The notes beneath the pieces were generated by a model, which was not told the DNA's origin, made no database searches, and saw only the letters and a program-made list of their open reading frames with translations. DNA of 64,000 nt from Candidatus Brachybacter algidus (GTDB lineage Bacteria > Bacteroidota > Bacteroidia > Chitinophagales > Saprospiraceae). Positions within the stretch are counted from its first letter, which is position 1, and every line of letters begins with the position of its first letter. The stretch is taken from assembly GCA_016711705.1 (NCBI GenBank), contig JADJSK010000003.1, positions 124,001-188,000 of the forward strand, in the 5' to 3' direction. Positions 47,473 to 57,006 of the stretch are shown here, one piece after another. A program made the position numbers and the translations under genes.

Positions 47473-48378
47473 TTATTTTGGTTTGATACTGATGGTTCTT
47501 TTAGGTACAGTTGTTGTCGTTAATGGAGTATTTACTTCCACTTCTTTATTTTCTGGACTAGCAGCCTTACCGTATGTAGTGCTGTATATATTAGAAACAT
47601 TCAAGTCAATTCCAGTTTCATACTGCTTGTCCCAAATCTTCGCAAGGCGATAATAAACGTAGGGGGTTTCTAAACCCGGCATCCCTTGCCTGGTCCTTGA
47701 TTTCATTTCCAACTTGTATTTTAAATCTTGGTCTGTGCTGCTCGCCTCATCTTTCGTCCATCTGAATAATATTTTATTTAGCCATCTTCCCCAGAGCCAA
47801 CTGCTTGCTGCATCTACAGAACGCACTTTGTTTTTATTACCTTTTTTTTCAGACATCAATAAGATGCCATAAGTTAATGCATATCTTTCTTCTGTTCCGT
47901 TTATGATGTGCGCTAATGCTTCAAACCCAATGGTTCCACTGAGGTTGTTCAATAGTGTATGCCATTCCCCATCTGCGGGTACTTTTCCAACGGCAAAGCT
48001 TCCAACTCGTCCGGTTGAGCTCACCAAGCCGTCTACGTCGAGCTGGAATGATGGATCTACTTTGCCAATTCCTACACATCCATTGTCGACGATACTAAGC
48101 AAGGTTTTATCATTGGCAGCAATATTAAGTGAATTGTGTTTTTGTTCAGTTTGCCCAAGACTAATATCCCACAAAGAGGATTTGTTTTTTATTTTTTCGT
48201 AGAAACTAATCAGTTTTTTATTTCCTCCTTTTGACTCTAATTTTAAGCCATTTATATCGTCAATATCAATTCCATCACTTAGGATATTGATTGTCGATTG
48301 CACAAAGTCCTGAAGATCAGGATCATTGAATCTTTGAATTAAATTCTCCCTATATAATTGTTGTGCCGTTCGTTCCAT
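47473..48378 (-). CDS. Tail-fibre/adhesin-like protein of the CIS
   Basis: 301 residues. The segment CVGIGKVDPSFQLDVDGLVSS (about 100-120) is the VGIGT-P-LDV-G pattern found in phage and CIS fibre proteins and bacterial trimeric adhesins. The following GEWHTLLNNLSGTIGFEALAHI region is seen in fibre-like proteins of Bacteroidota CIS loci. Residues 1-90 probably attach to the baseplate; the end is Thr/Lys-rich. Its position, directly after the large baseplate gene (1-base gap), fits. There is no large receptor-binding domain. Confidence 0.7.
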   Translation of the reverse strand: MERTAQQLYRENLIQRFNDPDLQDFVQSTINILSDGIDIDDINGLKLESKGGNKKLISFYEKIKNKSSLWDISLGQTEQKHNSLNIAANDKTLLSIVDNGCVGIGKVDPSFQLDVDGLVSSTGRVGSFAVGKVPADGEWHTLLNNLSGTIGFEALAHIINGTEERYALTYGILLMSEKKGNKNKVRSVDAASSWLWGRWLNKILFRWTKDEASSTDQDLKYKLEMKSRTRQGMPGLETPYVYYRLAKIWDKQYETGIDLNVSNIYSTTYGKAASPENKEVEVNTPLTTTTVPKRTISIKPK

Positions 48379-48379
48379 A

Positions 48380-51300
48380 TTATAATTCTAATGTAAATGG
48401 GTTAAAGGGTTTATTGTCAACTTTTTTATTATCGGTTCTAGGAGCATCTGATCTTTTTAATTGAATTATTTTTGTCTTTTTTAGGATGTTGTATTCATTT
48501 TTAAATCGCACGGGAGCCTGCACTTTTACAGGTTCTTCTTCATATTCGTCTTCAATGATACTAATGATGTGGTCCTGATCAGGTATGAATGTAGCCCAAG
48601 GTTTGGTAGGCTTTAGAATGTGCATAAAGTCATGACTATCAGCGCTATCAATCATATGATACTGATATCCATCCTCGATAATCTGAATGATAGAAAAACG
48701 CGTAATAAAAGTGACAAAATCTAGTGACTTTAAAAAATCCTTTAAAGCATCTACATGAATCTCTTTATTAAATTCCAAAGCATTAGATTGGTCAATAAAC
48801 CAAGGACAAATAAAATTGGCGATTTCTTTTTTCAATTTAGCAATGTCATAACCTTCATTTCCTCTGTCTGCAAACTTTATATCGCATTGAATGCGTAAAT
48901 ATTCAAATTCAGGATTCCTCACTTTTATGGAGACAAATGGTGACATCTTATCGCCAAGGTATTTTTTAATTTGTTCCAATTTTCTAAAGTTGGCAATTGT
49001 GATGTGTTCTTTCAGGTATTTCAGTTTCCTGGGGACAATTACAATAATTACCTTATTAGAATTAAATTCATCCATTTCTGAACGGTAATTGATCTCGTAG
49101 GATTTTTTTTCTTCCTCCAGGTCGAGATATTCATATACCCTTTCTCCGGTTTCGCCTAAACCAGAAATACATTTTACTTGCTCGATATCATCATATTTAT
49201 TTAAGATGATCCTTTCAACATCCCATGCTGTCCATCCACGATTCTTGTGTCGAATCCTTTCGCTAACCCGGGTATAGAATTCAATAAATGTCTCTTCAGC
49301 TTTTCCTCCAAAACTTTCAAACGGTTGATTCACTTTAGTAACTCCTTGAATTTTATTATCCAGAGAAATAATGGAGTGTGGCGGAAATGCTTCATTTAGT
49401 ACTGAAGGGTCAGACTGATCTATCCACTTTGTGAGTGTAGCATTTGGAAATATAGCTATCGTATGATTCAATAATTGAATGTCACCGGTAGCACAGATCC
49501 TTATCCAAAACTTGCCTCCTTCCATGACATGGGATAGATGAGAGATATCTGCAGGAATCTTGATCTGTATCACTCCTGTCCGAGTGAAAGTATCTGTCTC
49601 GTCCCGGAGAATATATTCGCCCGGCAACTGTCGCCATACATTATTGTAAGTTAAGTATTGCCATTTTATTACGGGAAGTGTATACTGATCTTTATCTTGA
49701 TAATATACAGGAGTCATCTGAAATAATAGGGAAACGATCTCTGTTTTTTTGCATTTTTCAAGACCTAAAATTAAATAGCCATCTTCTTCATATTGTGGGA
49801 GTAAAAACGGCAACTGATCCTGATATTTCAAATTTGGATAAATTTTTTCATAACCAAAAGGATGAATGTGATTTACCTCCTGAAACGTTTCATTCTCTTG
49901 AGTTAAATCAATAGTATCTTTGGCGGTATATTTTACAAATATATTGCTGATCAATGGCACCTCAGGCATGGAAGGAAAATAAATATCCGGTTCATTTTCA
50001 TTCTCATCAGTCACGAGTGCTTTATTGATAAGCCGTGCATTTTTCAGCATGTGTTTCGACAGAATTTCCTGATATCTTTTTTGACCAAATCCATCCTCCG
50101 GCGTTTCGAGGATAATTTTTAAATAGCCTGAATTCGTCTTGGAATTAAATTCATTTTGATATTCAAGGTAATCATTTGTTTTATATCCCAAATTCTTCAA
50201 ATCTTCATGATTCAAATGATAATGTGTATATAAATATTCATCTTTCAATTTATCACTTCCTATACGATCAATGGTTTGAAAAAGCGGCCTTATGAATGGC
50301 TCTAATTTGAATTCACCATCTGATAAATTACCAATCCGAACATTAAAATCATCATATTTGATATTGTAATCTTCGTATTTTTGATTAAATAGACCGGGAG
50401 TCTTTGGCAAGTCGAACCATTCAATTTCAATATCAAGTTCTGCGATATTCTTCTTAAATATTTCCTGGCTTCCTAACAAAAAATATGAATTTTTACCTGG
50501 AGTTGGTCCGAAAGGAAAGAACGGTTGGGCACTATCTATTAGCCCAAACTCATTATAAATAGATAGATTTCGAATATTTTCCACCTTGGCATCAATGACA
50601 ACGTCTTGAAGGATAAGCTTTTGTAGAAATGAATATAAATATGGCTCTCTGTCATTATTTAGTAAAATGACCATTGTCGGCTGAACAGTTGATACAAATT
50701 TCCCATAATGTAAGCGTTCATCATATGGAATGATAGCAGGAGCGGTAGGGTCTAATGAAAAAGAGAAGCAAAGATGTCCGGGATTCCATTCCTCTTCATG
50801 ATCCTGGAATATCTTTATCGTCTGAGGATCCACTTTATACCAGCCTTTAAGACTGCTTAAGTAAATAGTAATATTCCGTTTTTTTCCTTTAGAACTGAAT
50901 ATTTTGAAGAAAATATCCATCATACTACTCTTTACCTTTTCCTTTGAGGATATGTCTTTAAATAATTTCACCAAATCTCTTGTGGACTTTTCTGTAAAAT
51001 TAAGCCTGACTGAGACATTTCGTTTTCCTTCATTAAGAAATAGAACAGGGGAAGATATCGAGAAACCAAGATTGGCATCGATCATATTTCTAAGGTTTGG
51101 CTCTTTATCCATTTGATCTTCACCGAAAGTCGGCCAGGAAGCTAATTTATCCGGGTTAAATGGGGCTCCCATCCCGTCTTGAGAATTAGCCACAGGAGCC
51201 ATAAATGACTCAGTAATTAATGCATATTTATTGGTAATTGTCTCTCTGTAACCTTTATCAAAATACAGAGATTTTACATCAGAGATACAGCAATGACCGA

Positions 51301-52312
51301 CATTTACCGGATATAAAGTTTCAAATCTATGTGGTATGCCGTCTTTGTCTAATGATGCCAGTAAAACTGTTTTTTCTTCAATCAGCTTATTGTCCACATA
51401 TGGTGAGATTTCAAAATTGACATAAGCATATGGAGCAACATGTTTTTGACGCTCCTGTTTCAGAAAATCCACATAATAGATATGCAGAAATTTTTCTGGA
51501 ATTTTATTAATAGAGTTTTGTAGTTTTTTATATTGGTCTAAGAACCCATATAATAATCCTATATGCGGCTGGTGATCATTTTTTTCCTCAAGCGATCTGC
51601 GAAGAAAAGGCATTAAGTTTTCTTTTACTGAAATAGTTGTTTCAGTAAGTTTATTGTAAAGGATTCTCAATCTAATGTAAATTGAATCTAATTCAGAAGG
51701 AATTTCTGACGAATCTATCTTTATATTTTTATTACTTTCAAGGATTTTATGCGCTGCTTCAAATTCTATTTTGAGTTTCTCGGTGAATGGAACAGTACCT
51801 CTAAGTATTGTGACGAATTCCTGAATATATCCTGTTACAGCTTGTTCATAGTATGCTTCCACATCATAATATGAATATTTTTCTAAATCTCCATTTTTGT
51901 ATTGAATTTTCAATAATTTATTCCTGAGTTCCTCAAAATCTGACAATTGAAAGTAGATGATATTGATCATAATTTTAAGATGATCAAATTTTTTCGCCAG
52001 ATCAGTAGTTGAATTAAAATTTTTTATAGATTCATTGAAATTAAATTGAGCCGTTGAAAGATCTTTAGAAATAAAGCTCGAAATAACTGCTGAAATATTG
52101 GCATTGAAAAATGGTTGCCAATCTGCATCAGAATTTCCTTCTTTATCATGAAATCTAAGTAGTCTTGAATATTCCTGAAGGATTGCTATTAATTCTTCTT
52201 TTTTCCTATCATCAATGGCAATGTCCAAAGGATTGGTTTTATTAATCAATCTCGTACTTTGCGTAGTACCTATGAATTTGGTATCACCATATGTATTGTC
52301 CCTCTCTATCAT
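48380..52312 (-). CDS. Large baseplate J-like protein (Afp11-like)
   Basis: 1310 residues. The C-terminal third carries the baseplate J pattern: FYTRVSERIRHKNRGWTAWDVERIIL, then VIIVIVPR, YLRIQCDIKFADRG and CPWFIDQSNALEFNKEIHVDALKDFL. The N-terminal two thirds (helical 30-300, then beta-rich domains) form the extended part found in CIS wedge proteins. It should assemble as multiple copies around the spike and trigger sheath contraction. It overlaps the gp25-like gene by four bases (ATGA). It is large for this family. Confidence 0.82.
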   Translation of the reverse strand: MIERDNTYGDTKFIGTTQSTRLINKTNPLDIAIDDRKKEELIAILQEYSRLLRFHDKEGNSDADWQPFFNANISAVISSFISKDLSTAQFNFNESIKNFNSTTDLAKKFDHLKIMINIIYFQLSDFEELRNKLLKIQYKNGDLEKYSYYDVEAYYEQAVTGYIQEFVTILRGTVPFTEKLKIEFEAAHKILESNKNIKIDSSEIPSELDSIYIRLRILYNKLTETTISVKENLMPFLRRSLEEKNDHQPHIGLLYGFLDQYKKLQNSINKIPEKFLHIYYVDFLKQERQKHVAPYAYVNFEISPYVDNKLIEEKTVLLASLDKDGIPHRFETLYPVNVGHCCISDVKSLYFDKGYRETITNKYALITESFMAPVANSQDGMGAPFNPDKLASWPTFGEDQMDKEPNLRNMIDANLGFSISSPVLFLNEGKRNVSVRLNFTEKSTRDLVKLFKDISSKEKVKSSMMDIFFKIFSSKGKKRNITIYLSSLKGWYKVDPQTIKIFQDHEEEWNPGHLCFSFSLDPTAPAIIPYDERLHYGKFVSTVQPTMVILLNNDREPYLYSFLQKLILQDVVIDAKVENIRNLSIYNEFGLIDSAQPFFPFGPTPGKNSYFLLGSQEIFKKNIAELDIEIEWFDLPKTPGLFNQKYEDYNIKYDDFNVRIGNLSDGEFKLEPFIRPLFQTIDRIGSDKLKDEYLYTHYHLNHEDLKNLGYKTNDYLEYQNEFNSKTNSGYLKIILETPEDGFGQKRYQEILSKHMLKNARLINKALVTDENENEPDIYFPSMPEVPLISNIFVKYTAKDTIDLTQENETFQEVNHIHPFGYEKIYPNLKYQDQLPFLLPQYEEDGYLILGLEKCKKTEIVSLLFQMTPVYYQDKDQYTLPVIKWQYLTYNNVWRQLPGEYILRDETDTFTRTGVIQIKIPADISHLSHVMEGGKFWIRICATGDIQLLNHTIAIFPNATLTKWIDQSDPSVLNEAFPPHSIISLDNKIQGVTKVNQPFESFGGKAEETFIEFYTRVSERIRHKNRGWTAWDVERIILNKYDDIEQVKCISGLGETGERVYEYLDLEEEKKSYEINYRSEMDEFNSNKVIIVIVPRKLKYLKEHITIANFRKLEQIKKYLGDKMSPFVSIKVRNPEFEYLRIQCDIKFADRGNEGYDIAKLKKEIANFICPWFIDQSNALEFNKEIHVDALKDFLKSLDFVTFITRFSIIQIIEDGYQYHMIDSADSHDFMHILKPTKPWATFIPDQDHIISIIEDEYEEEPVKVQAPVRFKNEYNILKKTKIIQLKRSDAPRTDNKKVDNKPFNPFTLEL

Positions 52313-52764
52313 ATGGTATCTTCAGGTAAGCTTGTACCTTCATTTTTATAAAATGGGAATACAATATTGTGTCGTGTATTGGTTGCTCTGACTCTATAAA
52401 TGATTTCTATTCTAACTAAACCTTCAATATAGTTAGTGATATCTGTATTTACTTCAAGAACATCGACCCTTGGTTCAAATTCGTCTATGGCAGCGGTGAC
52501 CATATCTCTGACATTGTATTCTAGGCTTGTGCTAATTGGCTCAAATAACATGTTAAACAGGTCACATCCGTAGCGAAGTTGTGTAACTCTTTCTCCAGGG
52601 CTAACAGCGAATAGTATCTGCAAACTTTCAGAAATATCTTTAAAATCAGAAACCATTTCAGTACTTCCATCAGCAATACTGAAGAGAGGCGGAAATGCCC
52701 ATCCTGTGCCAAGAAAAGATAGTTTTTCACTATTGTTTTTAATTGTTATATTTTCTAGCGCCAT
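52309..52764 (-). CDS. gp25-like baseplate protein (Afp9-like)
   Basis: 151 residues. The segment SLQILFAVSPGERVTQLRYGCDLFNMLFEP holds the conserved gp25/lysozyme-like motif, including GER and the following G-x-x-L. C-terminal VRIEIIYRVRATNTRHNIVFPFY fits the family end. gp25 nucleates sheath polymerisation on the baseplate. It lies 12 bases after the spike gene and overlaps the J-like gene. Confidence 0.92.
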   Translation of the reverse strand: MALENITIKNNSEKLSFLGTGWAFPPLFSIADGSTEMVSDFKDISESLQILFAVSPGERVTQLRYGCDLFNMLFEPISTSLEYNVRDMVTAAIDEFEPRVDVLEVNTDITNYIEGLVRIEIIYRVRATNTRHNIVFPFYKNEGTSLPEDTI

Positions 52765-52776
52765 TTTATTATGAAT

Positions 52777-54594
52777 TTAGCCAATAACTACGGCCATACC
52801 TGTTAGTGTCGCAACCATCTGTCCAGATACCGTAGCTGTGGGTGCAGACATAACTGCTGAAATATTACCGGTGACATTTGTAATAGAACCTTTGACATTG
52901 GTAGGTCCTATGGAGCTAATATCGACGTTTGTGGTGCCTGATATTGATACTCCCAACTTGCCAGAGATATCTATTTTGCCATTAGAATCGATACTGATAC
53001 CAGAAGCTCCCATCTCCATTTTATTTCCAAATGGATCTTCCATGGTTATTTTCTGTCCGGAATCGTCCATGCAGAAAGTTCTTCCTCCAGGTGTTTCTAA
53101 TGTAATGGATTTGTCAGATTCATCATATGTAAGTTTTAATTTCGATCTGGAGACAAAACCCTTAATGTTATTGCTGTCTTTATGTCCATATGGTGATTCA
53201 TGACTGGCGCTATAAACTGAACCAAGAATGATAGGATATCTTGAGTCAGCATTTAAAAAGCCGACAATTACTTCATCGTCTATCTGCGGAACATAGTAAG
53301 TGCCATGACTATTCGAAGCATGCATGGTCGAAAGCCTTGCCCAAACGCCATCTGACGATTCAGTTACTACAGGAATGTCCAATTTGATACGAAATGAACC
53401 TTCAGGATCATTTTCCAACTGCTTTACCTTCCCGATATAGAGCCCTTCCATAGCAGGTAACTGGCCGGTGGTGGAAGGATTGATGATGTCGTGCCTGGAA
53501 TCAATGTACCAGTCTTTTTCCCAGCCAAGAAAGATCTCTGCAATCCAACTTCCACTTTGAATGACATGATTGACCTCCCGGATATATGCTTTTCCATCGA
53601 ACCATCTTCCAAGACCTTTTAATTCAACAATCGTGTTTGGTTTGAATTTTTCTGTTCCGTTGCAGGTCATTGAGCCAGTGGTTCTAGACATTTTTGCTCT
53701 TTGAAATTGAGCTGTCGCCCATTCCTCCAAATCCGTTTCAGGTAAGTTTCCGGTACTTTGCAATAGAAATTCTTTTTTATTGAATTTATCTGCAAGTAAT
53801 GAATGTTCTATCAGCCCTGAATTGCCTTGTAGATTTACATTTACGTTTCTATTTGTAGCTTCTTTGAGCTGCTGTTCATCTGGATTCCATGAAATTGTTT
53901 TTACTTTTTTTAATTGAAATCCACCATCTATTTCAAGTTCTGATTTCATTATATCAGTGCCATAAGTAAGTAGATGAATTGGAGCTGAATCAAAATCAGG
54001 TTTTTTAATTTTAATTTTGTCGTCTTCTGTTAAAAGTATAAGTCCATTAATTTCAAGTCTTGATATAATAAAATCCCAGTCGCAACAACCGTATTGAATA
54101 ACTTGTGGATGTTTGATCTTGGTAGTTTCGACATCTTTATCAATCCCATATTCACCAATAATTTCAGAAAAAATTTCATTATCTTTTTTATCAGTAAAGT
54201 ATTTGTTATGCCTGCCCACGGTTAAATAATGTGCTTTATTGACACAATAACAAGTTACTTCAGAATGTCCGCCAGGCTTTATTGAAACTCCAACTTTGAG
54301 CACAACACCTTCAAAGATCTTTGCCATATCTTTTTGGTGGTATCCTGCATTTATGATGATTGCCTTTCCGGGAGTTACTACATCTTTGTTTGGCAGCTCA
54401 AAATCCACCATACTAGGGTCTCCATCCAAAAAAGCAAATTCTGCAGTAGTAATTTTATTGATCTTTCTGTGAACATTAATAGACTGAACTATATACTGAT
54501 CTCTAAGAATCTCACCGTCAACAATGACCTCAAATGATAATAGATCGACCTCTCTTATTAAAGGCGACTTTGGGGTTACTAATTGGCCGGCCAT
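52777..54594 (-). CDS. Spike protein, VgrG/Afp8-like
   Basis: 605 residues. N-terminal gp27-like beta-barrels (about 15-360: ITTAEFAFLDGD, IFEGVVLKVGVS, CDWDFIISRLEINGLIL) are followed by an OB-fold gp5-like domain (about 383-470: GKVKQL, GSFRIKLDIP, GVWARLS, PQIDDEVIVGFL, YPIILGSVYS). A C-terminal beta-helix needle (about 490-605) has regular GSITNVTGNISA-type turns. It forms the trimeric spike that receives the PAAR tip encoded in the other operon. No toxin extension is attached. Confidence 0.93.
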   Translation of the reverse strand: MAGQLVTPKSPLIREVDLLSFEVIVDGEILRDQYIVQSINVHRKINKITTAEFAFLDGDPSMVDFELPNKDVVTPGKAIIINAGYHQKDMAKIFEGVVLKVGVSIKPGGHSEVTCYCVNKAHYLTVGRHNKYFTDKKDNEIFSEIIGEYGIDKDVETTKIKHPQVIQYGCCDWDFIISRLEINGLILLTEDDKIKIKKPDFDSAPIHLLTYGTDIMKSELEIDGGFQLKKVKTISWNPDEQQLKEATNRNVNVNLQGNSGLIEHSLLADKFNKKEFLLQSTGNLPETDLEEWATAQFQRAKMSRTTGSMTCNGTEKFKPNTIVELKGLGRWFDGKAYIREVNHVIQSGSWIAEIFLGWEKDWYIDSRHDIINPSTTGQLPAMEGLYIGKVKQLENDPEGSFRIKLDIPVVTESSDGVWARLSTMHASNSHGTYYVPQIDDEVIVGFLNADSRYPIILGSVYSASHESPYGHKDSNNIKGFVSRSKLKLTYDESDKSITLETPGGRTFCMDDSGQKITMEDPFGNKMEMGASGISIDSNGKIDISGKLGVSISGTTNVDISSIGPTNVKGSITNVTGNISAVMSAPTATVSGQMVATLTGMAVVIG

Positions 54595-54596
54595 AA

Positions 54597-55247
54597 TTAT
54601 ATTCTTTCTAAAGGTGGAAATAGCAATTGAGTACCTGCAGATATTTTTCTGAAATTAATTATTTCATTAAATTTAGCTATCTGGACTGCTTGGTTTGGGT
54701 TGGAATAAATTTCTTCACAATAAGTAAATATATTGTCACTCTCTTTGAAATACCTTAAATGTGTCATATCGGGTGATGACATCTTGCGGCTTTCTGCATC
54801 TGCGGGTAAGACGAATTCATCAAAGGTGAGTGTGACTTTTGCTCGCAGCGCCGTGCCATCAGATTTAAATAAAACATAATCGATATTACAACTCTTAAGG
54901 TGGCATTTGAAATTAATCGATCCGTATTTAATTTTAAGGTAATGTGGTTTATGAATTGAATCTACATAATTATAAATTGCCTCTCCAAGCTTCTTTATTT
55001 CATCCTTAATAACTACTTGTTTCCCGGTAACACCGGTAGCATCTATTACAAAAACGAAGTTAAGTTTACTATCATCATAACCTTCAAACTTTGTAACCCT
55101 TTTATTTGTATTAGGGTTATCTATTTTGAATTTTAATCCATATGAGATAGTGATTTTTTCAGGTACTAGATCTATGCTGTAACCGAGTGTGCCGTCACCA
55201 CTCATTCTTGCGTCGGTATAAGTGCGTATTTCAAGTGCTGTGGCCAT
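54597..55247 (-). CDS. Tube-spike hub protein with LysM-like end (Afp7-like)
   Basis: 216 residues. The N-terminal domain (1-155: ISYGLKFKIDN, FEGYDDSKLNFVFVIDATG, YLKIKYGSINFKCHLKSCNIDY) resembles the CIS tube-initiator family. The C-terminal ~50 residues (LRYFKESDNIFTYCEEIYSN...ISAGTQLLFPP) form a LysM-like module. Such proteins link the first tube ring to the spike. It is 2 bases from the spike gene. Confidence 0.85.
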   Translation of the reverse strand: MATALEIRTYTDARMSGDGTLGYSIDLVPEKITISYGLKFKIDNPNTNKRVTKFEGYDDSKLNFVFVIDATGVTGKQVVIKDEIKKLGEAIYNYVDSIHKPHYLKIKYGSINFKCHLKSCNIDYVLFKSDGTALRAKVTLTFDEFVLPADAESRKMSSPDMTHLRYFKESDNIFTYCEEIYSNPNQAVQIAKFNEIINFRKISAGTQLLFPPLERI

Positions 55248-55249
55248 AA

Positions 55250-55423
55250 TTATCTGCTACTATTAATTTTTTCTTTTTTGATTATTGTAGTCATAAAATC
55301 CTGCTTAATAATTTCATCATGGTTTCGCAATAATTTCGCCACCAGATTTTCAATTTCCCGAAGGGTAACACTTTTATCTGTCACCTGTATATTTACTTTT
55401 AATTCTTTAATTTCAATTGGCAT
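55250..55423 (-). CDS. Small DUF5908-like protein of the CIS
   Basis: 57 residues from ATG 55423 to TAA 55250. The start MPIEIKELKVNIQV and the short helix after it fit DUF5908 proteins, small conserved members of Bacteroidota CIS clusters with unknown role. It lies 12 bases after the third tube gene and 2 bases before the Afp7-like gene. Confidence 0.8.
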   Translation of the reverse strand: MPIEIKELKVNIQVTDKSVTLREIENLVAKLLRNHDEIIKQDFMTTIIKKEKINSSR

Positions 55424-55435
55424 AAAATTTTAGTT

Positions 55436-55942
55436 TTAGAAATTCATTTTAGCAGATTGATATGCAAATTCAATTGTTTCTATTGCAACTGTATTTTCTT
55501 TAGCACTATAATTGGAAATAAGCCACTTGACAGGATATGCACCAACTATATCCCAGCTCATTAATTTTTCACCTTGAGGGTCTTCAAGAATTACGTTTAT
55601 ATTTTTAAGGACAATTGGTGTATCAAAATTACCATCTTTGTGCAGTATATCATTAAGCCAAGTTGTATAAAACTCGTTGTTTTGACTTACAGCTCCTGCA
55701 ACTATTTTCGTATTAAAAGCTCTTTTCAATACTAAATTACCGTGTTTTACTCTTAATGGCAGTTTGTAAACATTGTTATTTCTACCGCCAACAATTACGT
55801 CTTCGGTAGTAAGTTCCGCTTGTAAGCCACTGGCTTCTGTAAACGTAAGATTTGGAAATCCATCTATTGTAACAGAATAATGAAAGGACCGTGGAATGAA
55901 ATTAACCTTATTGAATGAAGTCTGATTATTATACGATGCCAT
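55436..55942 (-). CDS. Tube protein, gp19-like (third copy)
   Basis: 168 residues. The N-terminal PRSFHYSVTIDGFPNLTFTEASGLQAEL, followed by a LPLRVKHGNLVLKRAF segment, is the gp19/Hcp-like tube fold. It is the most divergent of the three copies, longer and with an altered loop (VGGRNNNVYKLP). The last copy before the Afp7-like hub may form the tube's first ring, as Afp5 does in Afp-type particles (inference). Confidence 0.9.
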   Translation of the reverse strand: MASYNNQTSFNKVNFIPRSFHYSVTIDGFPNLTFTEASGLQAELTTEDVIVGGRNNNVYKLPLRVKHGNLVLKRAFNTKIVAGAVSQNNEFYTTWLNDILHKDGNFDTPIVLKNINVILEDPQGEKLMSWDIVGAYPVKWLISNYSAKENTVAIETIEFAYQSAKMNF

Positions 55943-55944
55943 AT

Positions 55945-56394
55945 TTATGTTGTTAATATTTCTTCATAAGAGAATTCCATAGTCTCAATTGCAATTGCAT
56001 TTTCTGTAGATTTCAAATCCGTTCCAGTAAATTTAATAGGGCAAGCTTGTTTTATATTCCAATCCATGACAAGGGCGCCACTTTCAGAAAGTAGTTCTAC
56101 TAGAATGTCAAATTTATTTGTCTCGTCAGTAAATGTATTTAAGTATACAGGATCGAATAACGTTCTCAGTGCTTTATCACCATCGAAAATTCCTTTTTTT
56201 AAAATAAGGTTACTTGTTTTTAGCAAGCCTGTTAATTTCATTGTATGAATTTCTTTGCCTCCTACACGATATTCAATGATGGGTGATTCAGCTTGTAACC
56301 CTGTAGCTTCTTGAAAGCTAAATACTTCACCAGCGATAGTCACCCGGAATTGATATTTTGCAACCGGCCATTTTCGTTCTTCAGTTTTTGCCAT
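55945..56394 (-). CDS. Tube protein, gp19-like (second copy)
   Basis: 149 residues. KYQFRVTIAGEVFSFQEATG, then TSNLILKKGIF, then IETMEFSYEE give the gp19 tube pattern. It is clearly paralogous to the first copy (shared WPVAKY start, FxGTDLKST segment). It stacks as hexameric rings forming the inner tube. It lies downstream of a terminator-like hairpin that separates it from the first copy, so it is probably made in smaller amounts. Confidence 0.9.
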   Translation of the reverse strand: MAKTEERKWPVAKYQFRVTIAGEVFSFQEATGLQAESPIIEYRVGGKEIHTMKLTGLLKTSNLILKKGIFDGDKALRTLFDPVYLNTFTDETNKFDILVELLSESGALVMDWNIKQACPIKFTGTDLKSTENAIAIETMEFSYEEILTT

Positions 56395-56398
56395 AATT

Positions 56399-56432
56399 CA
56401 GATGCTAGATGCTAGCCACTAGATGCTAGACA
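56399..56432. repeat. Heptamer tract GATGCTA
   Basis: Units GATGCTA, GATGCTA, GCCACTA, GATGCTA in register lie between the second tube gene start and the terminator hairpin. Confidence 0.75.
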
Positions 56433-56464
56433 ATATATACGAAAGGATAAATTAGTAATTAAAT

Positions 56465-56503
56465 TAGAAAAAATAGCCCTGAATAATTTTCAAAATTCAG
56501 GGC
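56465..56503 (-). terminator. Intra-operon terminator/attenuator after the first tube gene
   Basis: On the minus strand, GCCCTGAAT pairs with ATTCAGGGC (9-bp stem, 10-base loop) and is followed by TATTTTTTC. It begins about 10 bases past the stop of the first tube gene. Partial termination here would make sheath and main tube more abundant than the downstream baseplate genes. Confidence 0.8.
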
Positions 56504-56512
56504 CGATCTAGT

Positions 56513-56965
56513 TTAAAGTTCAGTTTTGATCTCTTCGTAAGCAAATTCGATTGTCTCTATGGAGACTTCATTTGCAGTAGATTTAAGGTCCGTTCCGCTG
56601 AATTTGACAGGGAAAGCTCTGGATATGTTCCAAGTCATTACAGTGGAGGCTGTTTCATCCAATAACTCTACAATGATGTCAATTCTGTCATCCTGAGTAT
56701 AGTAGGTTTTATCGTAGATCTTATTGAAGATATCCAGCAATCTGCTGTCTGTTTCAAATACTCCTTTTTTAAGTACTAGATTACTTGTCTTGACGAGACC
56801 TGCTTGCTTTATCACATGAAAAGCTTCACTGTCTCCATTCCTGTATTCTATTGGTGTCGTCTCAGCTTGTAAGCCAGATGCTTCCTGAAAGCTTATCTGC
56901 TCACCGTCTATCGTTACACGAAAATGATATTTTGCAACCGGCCATTGGTTTTCGAAATCTGCCAT
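56513..56965 (-). CDS. Major tube protein, gp19-like (first copy)
   Basis: 150 residues. KYHFRVTIDGEQISFQEASGLQAET, TSNLVLKKGVF and IETIEFAYEEI give the gp19-like fold. It directly follows the sheath gene (41-base gap) and precedes the terminator, so it is the likely bulk component of the tube. Its closest relative is the second copy. Confidence 0.92.
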   Translation of the reverse strand: MADFENQWPVAKYHFRVTIDGEQISFQEASGLQAETTPIEYRNGDSEAFHVIKQAGLVKTSNLVLKKGVFETDSRLLDIFNKIYDKTYYTQDDRIDIIVELLDETASTVMTWNISRAFPVKFSGTDLKSTANEVSIETIEFAYEEIKTEL

Positions 56966-57006
56966 TGTTTATTTATTTTAATTTTTTTACTAAATAATTG
57001 ATTGAA

